64,000 nt of DNA from an uncultured Prevotellaceae bacterium (GTDB taxonomy: Bacteria; Bacteroidota; Bacteroidia; Bacteroidales; Bacteroidaceae), in NCBI GenBank assembly GCA_900315745.1, contig ONAG01000001.1, positions 62,001 to 126,000 of the forward strand. Reading direction: 5' to 3'. Positions 25,564-32,452 of this stretch are shown in pieces. Made by a program: the position numbers and the translations under genes. How positions within the stretch are numbered: position 1 is the stretch's first letter; the number at the start of each line of letters is the position of its first letter. The notes beneath the pieces are model-generated. The model had not been told where the DNA came from and ran no database searches. It saw only the letters and a list, made by a program, of their open reading frames with translations.

Positions 25564-28500
25564 CTAAAAACCATCAAGGTCGTAGTATTCGTCCTCAAGG
25601 TCTATTTCTTCAAGTTCTTTTTCTTTTTTCTTCTTTGGTGTTTCTGGCACGAAATCTTCACCAAAACCATCATCGAACACTATGCCTGTGTCTTCTTTTT
25701 GTGGAAGTGGCTCCACTTGATTTATAATGGCTTTTGTTTGCTCTATTTGCTTGCTCGATGTTGGTGTCTTTGCCTTTTTCTTTTCTTTTTCAGCTTTTGC
25801 TTGCTGTTGTGGCTGGGTTGATTTAGAAGGCAGTTCAACTTGCTCTTGTTTTGTCTTCTCTGAATCCTTGATTCCAGGCACCAGATCTATACGCTTGTTG
25901 TTATTATTCTTTGGTCGTTCCAAATCCAGTTGATACTCGTCGTCGTTGGTTGGAGGTGTCGGAGTGTCGGGGATTACATTCACACCGCTGTTTGGAATTG
26001 TAATGTTCGTGTCATCTGTAGGCACGGTCATCCCTCCGTCGTCATCGGTGGGGATTGTCATCCCTCCGTCATCGTCTGTCGGCACAGTCATCCCTCCATT
26101 GTCATCTGTTGGAATAGTCATTCCTCCGTCATCGTCTGCCGGTACGGTCATTCCTCCATTGTCATCTGTCGGAATTGTCATTCCTCCGTCATCATCAGTC
26201 GGCACGGTCATTCCTCCATTGTCATCTGTCGGTATGGTCATTCCTCCATCGTCATTTGTTTGAGGTTTGGCACCTTCATTGTCTTCTGTTATCGACAATC
26301 CTCCATCATCTTCCGCCTTTGTGCCATTGTCGTTTGAAGGGATGTCAAAGCCATCTGATGCATCAAGAATTTCTTGATTGCCGTTGTTGCTTGGCTCGCC
26401 ATTATCACCTTCTCGCCCTTTTAGTTCTGGCTCTTTTTCAAAGCCAATTTCTGCAGGTTCACTAAGCAGGTCGTCTTTTCTAACGATGAGTGGCGCAAAG
26501 TTCTTTTCGTAAAACAAGGTATAGTCATCGTAGCTGAACTGCTTGCCAAGCAAATCCAGGTTGTCTCTGCTTATTATAATGGTTCGTGCCTTTCCCATGC
26601 GCCGCATTATATTCTCCTGACGGTGTACTTCGCTGGCATATTGGTGGGCTTCATCGAAAAATCTGAAACCTGACACTTCCATAAGATGAATGCCGTCTTT
26701 GTCTTCTATTTGGATGTCGAAGTTTCTCACTATGTAAGTGGTGAAGTTGAAGCGTGCCAACTCAAACAGAAGTTGGTTCTCGTTTACTGAGTCAGGAGCG
26801 TAAGCCAGAATAAACAGGAATTCCTTGTCCCTGTCAGGGGTGAACTTCCGTGCTGCTATAGAGTCACTGTCATTGAGAACTGCACTTCTACGACTCCACA
26901 CATCACTGAGGTCGAATCTTCCCCCACGCAGTACCTTTCCAGATTTCACGCCGTTTAAAATCATACCAGCCATTTCGCTTATACGTCCGGTTGGATGGTT
27001 TTTCACCACATAGTTCATGTCTTCAAGACACCCATCGGGGTTGTTGTCGTTCAGACGGCTCAAACCTCGGATGAAGACAAATTTGTCGCGATTGTTGCCT
27101 AAAGGAAAGCGTGTCTCAGAGATGGTGGTATTGGCATAAACCTCTTCATATCGGTCGGCTTTAAAGGCGTTGTATGTTGCTGAATATAAGGAATCCTCCA
27201 TTTGTTCTCCCCATTTCGAGTTTTCCACGAAATAAGGGTCGGTGAGAATTTTCGTCCATTGGCTTTCAGGATACCCCTCTTTCAGGCGTTGCACGCATGT
27301 ATCTGCCATGGCATGGTTGCCTTTTCGGGAATGTAAAAGGAAGAGGTGGTAATACGTTTCATCCATTTTCTCGAAGTCGGGATAGTTGGCTGTAAGTCTG
27401 TTGAACTGTTTCTCGCTTAACCTGAGGTTGTCGAATTTGTCCTTGAAGATTACTCCCGAATGAAATAGTCCATCAGAAATGATGGCATGGCATTCAGCTT
27501 TCTGTTCTTCTGAGAATGGAATTTGTGCCAAGTAATACTCTCTCTTGTGGGGGTCGTTTTGTGCGCTGTCTTGTACGGTGGCGAGGGAGTCTTGTGCAGC
27601 TTCTTGTGCGGCAATTACCGAGTCTGCCATCTCTGCCAAATCTTCTCCTGTAGAAAAATCTCCCACCACAGTCTTGTTTGAACGCTGCCAGTTGTCTTCA
27701 TTCTCACGCTTGCCCCATTGGCGTTGGAATGTGCTCTTGCCTTGGGTTACAGCGAGTGAGTTGTAGAAATACCATTCTCCCTGTTGCTGGCCTTGCATGG
27801 GTTGATTGGTTTGACGCTGGTTGCGATTGTTCATGTTGGTGTTGCCGCGGCTCTGTGCTTGTTGCACTGCTTGCTCTTGTTGGGCTTTCTTTTCTTCCTT
27901 TTCTTTCTTCTTAAGAGCCTCTATCACCCTGTCTATAGCCTCATTACGTTCCTTTTCGGGCATGTCGGCTAATTCCAAGAGAGAGTCTTGCAAGTGAATG
28001 GCCTCTGTATATGGAGCAAGCTCATCAAGTATCTTTGAACGGTGTGACAGCTCTTCGTAGTCTTTTCTCTCCTTGTCAAGCATGCCTATTGCTGCACCAT
28101 AGCATCGCTGTGCGTCGCCGAACTTTTCCTTTTCCCAGTATAGGTTGCCGAGTTTCAGCAGTAGCACGCCTTTCTCCACTCCGTTGCGTGTGCTCTTGGT
28201 GTTGCCCTTTTCGTATGCCTCGATGGCTTTTGTGGTATCTTTCTCTAACATGTACACATTGCCCATGGCATAGTACACTTGGTCGAGATAGTCTTTGTTG
28301 TTGTCTGAGGCTGCCATCCGTTTCAGACGGCTTATTGTCTTTTTTGTGCTATTGGCTGCCATCACTTCTGTCATGGCGATGCGTGCATTGAAAGCCAGTT
28401 CATAGGGAGGGTTCTGTGAGAGCACTTTCTTGTAGGCTTTGTATGCCTTGTCGCGATTCCCCAACTCAGCCTCCAGTTGTCCCAGCAAAAACCATTCCCT

Positions 28501-29244
28501 GGCACGTTGCTTTCGGCGCATCTCATGTTTGATTACCTTGCGCAGGTAGGGGATTGCTTGCTCGTATTCTCCAGCGTGTATGTAGTAGTCAGCGTATGTA
28601 TAGTCCCACTCCTTTACAGCTCGCCAGTCGAGGGAGTCACGCTTCATGTTGCGTATTATGTCCTCTGCGTCATATAGCCATTCCTGCTCAATATAGCATT
28701 TGGCAAGCCAAGCCCGTGCCTTGCCATAGATGGCTGGCTGAGTCTGGTAAAGGCGACCCATGTAGTTGAATGTAGCTGCTGCCTCGTCGAAAGCTCCCTT
28801 GTGGAATTGAGAGCGCCCCATCAACATCCATGCTTTCCACATCATGGGATTGTATTCACGTCTGCTAAGCCACTCGATGTCCTTTTCGGTCTTCCTGCGG
28901 CTCTTTGTCCATTCCGGCCGTTTGTTGATGCTGTGTAGCTTGATGGCCTTTTGGCTTTTTTCTATGGCTTTGTCGAAACTGCCAGAGCCAAGAGACACGC
29001 TGTTTTTGTTGCCAACAGTGTATAGGGGGATTATTTCTGTGTAATTGTCTTTGTTGCCGTCTTCTTTTGCTTGTGAACCCTCAATATAGGCGAGTGTGCC
29101 GTTGTAGTATATGTTGTATTTTGCGGTGAAGGATTGCCAAAAACGGTTCTTTGCTGTATTCTTGTGTGAAGAGCACGACAAAATAGCCGACAGAGTAACT
29201 GCCAGTATCATGGGTATGATGATTCTTGTCTTGTTCATGCTCAT
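25564..29244 (-). CDS. porW: PorW/SprE-like type IX secretion TPR lipoprotein
   Basis: 1226 residues. The lipoprotein signal ends at LSAILSCSSHK, followed by the PorW/SprE start NRFWQSFTAKYNIYYNGTLA. TPR units run over residues ~120-440, then a Gln/Asn-rich linker, and a second structured part (YYLAQIPFSEEQ to FSYDDYTLFYEKNF). The last ~270 residues are low-complexity: eight 10-residue repeats of the DDNGGMTVPT type at about 999-1078, then Lys/Gln-rich and acidic tails. PorW links the secretion translocon to the rest of the type IX system at the outer membrane. Two ATG codons (29244, 29238) are possible starts; the longer in-frame extension uses TTG. It lies directly before porX, as expected for partners in secretion. 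Confidence 0.88.
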   Translation of the reverse strand: MSMNKTRIIIPMILAVTLSAILSCSSHKNTAKNRFWQSFTAKYNIYYNGTLAYIEGSQAKEDGNKDNYTEIIPLYTVGNKNSVSLGSGSFDKAIEKSQKAIKLHSINKRPEWTKSRRKTEKDIEWLSRREYNPMMWKAWMLMGRSQFHKGAFDEAAATFNYMGRLYQTQPAIYGKARAWLAKCYIEQEWLYDAEDIIRNMKRDSLDWRAVKEWDYTYADYYIHAGEYEQAIPYLRKVIKHEMRRKQRAREWFLLGQLEAELGNRDKAYKAYKKVLSQNPPYELAFNARIAMTEVMAANSTKKTISRLKRMAASDNNKDYLDQVYYAMGNVYMLEKDTTKAIEAYEKGNTKSTRNGVEKGVLLLKLGNLYWEKEKFGDAQRCYGAAIGMLDKERKDYEELSHRSKILDELAPYTEAIHLQDSLLELADMPEKERNEAIDRVIEALKKKEKEEKKAQQEQAVQQAQSRGNTNMNNRNQRQTNQPMQGQQQGEWYFYNSLAVTQGKSTFQRQWGKRENEDNWQRSNKTVVGDFSTGEDLAEMADSVIAAQEAAQDSLATVQDSAQNDPHKREYYLAQIPFSEEQKAECHAIISDGLFHSGVIFKDKFDNLRLSEKQFNRLTANYPDFEKMDETYYHLFLLHSRKGNHAMADTCVQRLKEGYPESQWTKILTDPYFVENSKWGEQMEDSLYSATYNAFKADRYEEVYANTTISETRFPLGNNRDKFVFIRGLSRLNDNNPDGCLEDMNYVVKNHPTGRISEMAGMILNGVKSGKVLRGGRFDLSDVWSRRSAVLNDSDSIAARKFTPDRDKEFLFILAYAPDSVNENQLLFELARFNFTTYIVRNFDIQIEDKDGIHLMEVSGFRFFDEAHQYASEVHRQENIMRRMGKARTIIISRDNLDLLGKQFSYDDYTLFYEKNFAPLIVRKDDLLSEPAEIGFEKEPELKGREGDNGEPSNNGNQEILDASDGFDIPSNDNGTKAEDDGGLSITEDNEGAKPQTNDDGGMTIPTDDNGGMTVPTDDDGGMTIPTDDNGGMTVPADDDGGMTIPTDDNGGMTVPTDDDGGMTIPTDDDGGMTVPTDDTNITIPNSGVNVIPDTPTPPTNDDEYQLDLERPKNNNNKRIDLVPGIKDSEKTKQEQVELPSKSTQPQQQAKAEKEKKKAKTPTSSKQIEQTKAIINQVEPLPQKEDTGIVFDDGFGEDFVPETPKKKKEKELEEIDLEDEYYDLDGF
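26011..26250 (-). repeat. 8 x 30-bp tandem repeat inside porW
   Basis: Eight exact-length 30-bp units start at 26011, 26041, 26071, 26101, 26131, 26161, 26191 and 26221. They encode (N/D)DDGGMT(I/V)PT with Ile and Val alternating in pairs, which implies a 60-bp higher-order unit. The period is in frame, so copy-number change would not break the protein. Confidence 0.95.
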
Positions 29245-29269
29245 TATAATTAACCCCAAAAAGGCACTT

Positions 29270-29689
29270 TTATTGTCTTGGGGATTGCTTTTCCGTGACG
29301 TCCATCATCATCACCAGTTCATCCTTTATTTGGTCGGGTACATTGATTCCGCGGAGGATTAGACTGCGATTCCACGACGCCACCTCCTCGGGACGCATGG
29401 TGTAGAGCACTTCGGCGAACAATTCTACTTCTTCGTCGTTGTATTTGTTGGATGGGCGCCCTTTGAAAACGTCCAATTCTTCATCATCAAAATAGTCTAT
29501 TGGCCTCACCGCAGCTTCCATCATGCACTCTTGTTCGCATTTGCTGTTTGTTCCATCGCAGGTCGAGCAAGTGGATGATGTGGATTGGGGTGTGGTGTTG
29601 CCTTCCTCTTTTGGGGATGTCTTGGTGGTGATGGCAGCGACGATGCCAAGTGCTGTCAACGCCACGACCACCAGCAATATGTATGTCAT
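29270..29689 (-). CDS. Small membrane-anchored protein with a cysteine cluster
   Basis: 139 residues. One N-terminal membrane helix (TYILLVVVALTALGIVAAI) is followed by a Ser/Thr linker, a cysteine cluster STCSTCDGTNSKCEQECMME (four cysteines in 15 residues) and a helical end (DEEVELFAEVLYTMRPEEVA, then WNRSLILRGINVPDQIKDEL). The spacing CxxC-x7-CxxxC could bind a metal or an iron-sulfur centre. I do not recognise a named family. It overlaps the aroA stop by four bases and precedes porW by 25, so it is translated with them and may take part in secretion or envelope work; that is inference from position. Confidence 0.65.
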   Translation of the reverse strand: MTYILLVVVALTALGIVAAITTKTSPKEEGNTTPQSTSSTCSTCDGTNSKCEQECMMEAAVRPIDYFDDEELDVFKGRPSNKYNDEEVELFAEVLYTMRPEEVASWNRSLILRGINVPDQIKDELVMMMDVTEKQSPRQ

Positions 29690-30942
29690 GGTTCTTCTTC
29701 TATTTTGAATCCAGCAAGCTGCAAGTCTTCCCAGTAATGAGGGTATGACTTGGTGACAACAGTGGGGCTGTTGATGCGCAGGCCACTTATTTTGGCTGCT
29801 GCAGGGGCAAACGCCAATGCCATTCGGTGGTCATCATAAGTGTCGATTGTGGGATGGATGTCGGCTTGGCATCGTTTGCCATCCCATATCAGGTCGTTGT
29901 TGGTGTTGCTCTCCACCACATAACCCAATTTTGCCATTTCTATCTTTAATGCTTCTATGCGGTCGGTTTCCTTGATGCGAAGGGTGCTGAGTCCCTTGAA
30001 ATGGAAGTGTATGCCGAGGAGGGCACATGTCACAACATAGGTTTGGGTGAGGTCTGGCTGGTTTACGAAGCTGAATTCCAATCTTGGAAGCTTAGGGGGA
30101 TGGCATTTCAGTGTCACTGTAGTGGGTACACCTTTTTCCTTCACGTCGAAAGTCGTTTTTACCCCAAGGAGGCTGAAAAGATACCTGGCTACAGAGTCGC
30201 CTTGACGCGATCCGTCGGTCAGACCGTTTAGGCGCACCTTTGACTCTTCCATGCCGTTAAGTGCCAATATCTCATACCAATATGAGGCGGAACTCCAGTC
30301 GTTTTCAATGAGATAGGGGGTGGGTTGGTAGGGATGGGCTTTCACTTCGATTGTGTCTGGTCCTGTCCATTCCACCTTGGCTCCAAAATCGCGCATGGTG
30401 CATAGTGTCAGGTCTATGTATGGTCGGGATATTATGTCGCCAGTGAGATGTAGTTCCAGTCCATTGCGCATGGCAGCACCGGCTATGAGGAGGGCGGAAA
30501 TGTATTGTGAACTGACGTTCCCTGGCACCTCTATGTGCCCTCCGTCAAGCTGTCGGCCATTGATGAGCAATGGGGGATAACCTTCAGCACCTTTGTAGGT
30601 GATGTCGGCACCCAGTCGGCGAAGCGCGTCCACCAATATTCCAATGGGACGGTGCCTCATTCTCTCTGTTCCTGTTATGATGTGTTCACCGCTTGTTGTG
30701 CATGCCAAGAAGGCTGTCATGAAACGCATGGCTGTACCCGCAGCCTTTATGTCGATGATTGGTGGCATGTCTCTTAGGGCATTCACTATCACTTCGGTGT
30801 CGTCGCAGTCAGAGAGGTTGTCTGGCTTTACAGTGCCTTTGGTGAAGGCGTGAATCACCAGTGCGCGATTACTGATGCTTTTGGAGGCTGGCAGGTTTAC
30901 TATGGTGTCAATGATAGGCGGTGCAGCTATCTTGTATTTCAT
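29686..30942 (-). CDS. aroA: 3-phosphoshikimate 1-carboxyvinyltransferase (EPSP synthase)
   Basis: 418 residues, a little shorter than the ~430 of typical bacterial AroA. The phosphate-binding LPASKSISNRALVIHA, the GTAMRFMTAFLA loop, GNVSSQYISALLIAGA, RIKETDRIEAL and the late DYDDHRMALAF-type segment (TYDDHRMALAFAP) are present. It joins PEP and shikimate 3-phosphate in aromatic amino-acid synthesis. I choose the ATG at 30942; an ATG at 30972 would fall only eight bases after the -7 box. First gene of a six-gene unit that goes on to porW, porX, tsaE and mltG. Confidence 0.95.
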   Translation of the reverse strand: MKYKIAAPPIIDTIVNLPASKSISNRALVIHAFTKGTVKPDNLSDCDDTEVIVNALRDMPPIIDIKAAGTAMRFMTAFLACTTSGEHIITGTERMRHRPIGILVDALRRLGADITYKGAEGYPPLLINGRQLDGGHIEVPGNVSSQYISALLIAGAAMRNGLELHLTGDIISRPYIDLTLCTMRDFGAKVEWTGPDTIEVKAHPYQPTPYLIENDWSSASYWYEILALNGMEESKVRLNGLTDGSRQGDSVARYLFSLLGVKTTFDVKEKGVPTTVTLKCHPPKLPRLEFSFVNQPDLTQTYVVTCALLGIHFHFKGLSTLRIKETDRIEALKIEMAKLGYVVESNTNNDLIWDGKRCQADIHPTIDTYDDHRMALAFAPAAAKISGLRINSPTVVTKSYPHYWEDLQLAGFKIEEEP

Positions 30943-30980
30943 TTTTATGCTTTTTTGTTGGTCAGAAGCCATATCTATTG

Positions 30981-30988
30981 CAAAATTA
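30981..30988 (-). promoter_or_regulatory. -7 box of the aroA operon
   Basis: Minus strand TAATTTTG followed by C; 38 bases before the aroA ATG at 30942. It is back-to-back with the promoter at 31012. Confidence 0.6.
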
Positions 30989-31011
30989 GTTATATTATCC
31001 GATATTTTATC

Positions 31012-31019
31012 TAATTTTG
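31012..31019 (+). promoter_or_regulatory. -7 box of the Sel1-repeat gene
   Basis: TAATTTTG followed by C, 25 bases before the ATG at 31045. Confidence 0.6.
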
Positions 31020-31044
31020 CCGCCAAATTTCAACTCAAAATGTA

Positions 31045-32328
31045 ATGATGAATAGATTTTTCTTTTTGGGGATACTTATAGCGGCTTTGATGATGAAGCC
31101 GGATATGACGAAAGCGCAAAATTCCTTGCCTGTAGTACGCAAGGCGGAGGCCAAGACTGAGGCAGCTAAGACTTATGGCAAACTTGCAAAGAAAGGCGAT
31201 GCTAATGCTCAATATCTATTGGGGTGTTGTTACGCTGATGGCGTGAAGGGTATGCCATACGACCCAGCTGAGGCCATTCGTTGGTATGAACTGGCTGCAG
31301 ATAATGGACTCGTAAATGCGGCTTGCAAGTTGGGATATGTTTTTTTGCAGGGTGATGGCGTAGAGGTTGACAGCCTTGCGGCTGTGTCATGGTTTGAAAA
31401 GGCTGCTCGGGCAGGGAGCGGAATGGCAGCTTCTCAACTCGGGCATTTGTTTGCAGATGCCATGCCTCCTGATTACAAGATGGCGGTACAATGGCTTGAG
31501 GTGGCTGACTCTATTGGTGGCGACACTATCGATGTGGAGGCACAATGCCTTTTGGCACATTATTACGAAAACGGTCTTGGAGTGTCGCAGAATGACTCTA
31601 TAGCTGCAAAATGGTATGAAAAGGCTGCTTTGAATGGTAATGTGGATGCTTGCTATCGTTTGGCTTTGTGTTATGCTTATGGCAGGGGAGTAAGCCGTGA
31701 TATGGATATCGCTGCCGATTGGTTCTATGAGGCTGCCGAGAAAGGACATGAGGATGCCCAACTCAATCTTGCCAATAGTTATTATTATGGCAAGGGTGTA
31801 GCTCAGAGTTGCAACGAGGCAATGAAATGGGCTTTGTTGGTGGCAGAGAAGGGGAATGCAGAGGCGCAAAACTTTCTCGGTGTTTGTTACACAAGTGAGG
31901 AGTGTGATGCGGCGGACATGAAGGAGGCTGCAAGATGGTTTGGAAAGGCTGCTCAACAAGGACTTTCCAAGGCTCAGTTCAATTATGCTGTTTGCCTCAT
32001 GGCAGGCATGGGTGTGGAAAGAAATGCTAAAGAGGCTATAAATTGGTTTGTGAAGGCTGCAGAGCAAGGCAATGCGGATGCACAGAACAACTTGGCTACT
32101 TTTTATTATATTGGCGAGGTGGTTAAGAAGAATGAGACTGAGGCTGTGAAATGGGCACGTATGTCAGCTGAACAAGGGAATGCTGGTGGACAGTATATGC
32201 TTGGAGGCTTCTATTTGGATGGAATAGGAGTAAAGAAGAATGCTACAGAGGCGGTAAGACTTTTTCGCTTGGCTGCCGACCAAGGTTTGCAAGAGGCTAA
32301 ATCTGAATTGGAAAGGCTGGGAAAGTGA
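31045..32328 (+). CDS. Secreted Sel1-like repeat protein
   Basis: 427 residues. A signal peptide (FFFLGILIAALMMKP region, cleavage near TKAQ) is followed by about ten Sel1-type TPR variants of ~36 residues, each with the A..W(Y/F)..AA..G...A pattern. Examples are AIRWYELAADNGLVNAACKL, AVSWFEKAARAGSGMAASQL and AINWFVKAAEQGNADAQNNL. Sel1 proteins scaffold protein complexes, often in the envelope. No catalytic part is visible. Two consecutive ATG codons can start it. It has its own promoter and ends at a bidirectional terminator. Confidence 0.88.
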   Translation: MMNRFFFLGILIAALMMKPDMTKAQNSLPVVRKAEAKTEAAKTYGKLAKKGDANAQYLLGCCYADGVKGMPYDPAEAIRWYELAADNGLVNAACKLGYVFLQGDGVEVDSLAAVSWFEKAARAGSGMAASQLGHLFADAMPPDYKMAVQWLEVADSIGGDTIDVEAQCLLAHYYENGLGVSQNDSIAAKWYEKAALNGNVDACYRLALCYAYGRGVSRDMDIAADWFYEAAEKGHEDAQLNLANSYYYGKGVAQSCNEAMKWALLVAEKGNAEAQNFLGVCYTSEECDAADMKEAARWFGKAAQQGLSKAQFNYAVCLMAGMGVERNAKEAINWFVKAAEQGNADAQNNLATFYYIGEVVKKNETEAVKWARMSAEQGNAGGQYMLGGFYLDGIGVKKNATEAVRLFRLAADQGLQEAKSELERLGK

Positions 32329-32400
32329 TTTCCTCTCACATCATTCCAAATGTATTTGAGAGGGCAACATTATAGGGAAGACAGTTCTTCTTAATCGAAT

Positions 32401-32433
32401 AAGCGGGTGGATGACAATGCTATCCACCCGCTT
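32401..32433. terminator. Bidirectional terminator between Sel1 and GH115 genes
   Basis: Perfect 12-bp stem AAGCGGGTGGAT / ATCCACCCGCTT with a 9-base loop, followed by GTTTGTTTT, between convergent genes. Confidence 0.85.
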
Positions 32434-32452
32434 GTTTGTTTTATTTCAAAAG

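Noticed and set aside
26011-26250. Regular repeats as a CRISPR array
   Set aside because: The 30-bp units are contiguous without spacers, in frame, and lie inside the PorW coding sequence; no cas gene is nearby.
29257-29259. TTG start extending PorW by five residues
   Set aside because: Two ATG codons follow at 29244 and 29238, and the lipoprotein signal is better placed from them.
31387-32067. 226-codon frame opposite the Sel1-repeat gene
   Set aside because: The periodic content mirrors the Sel1 repeats on the plus strand, which have a signal peptide, promoter and terminator.
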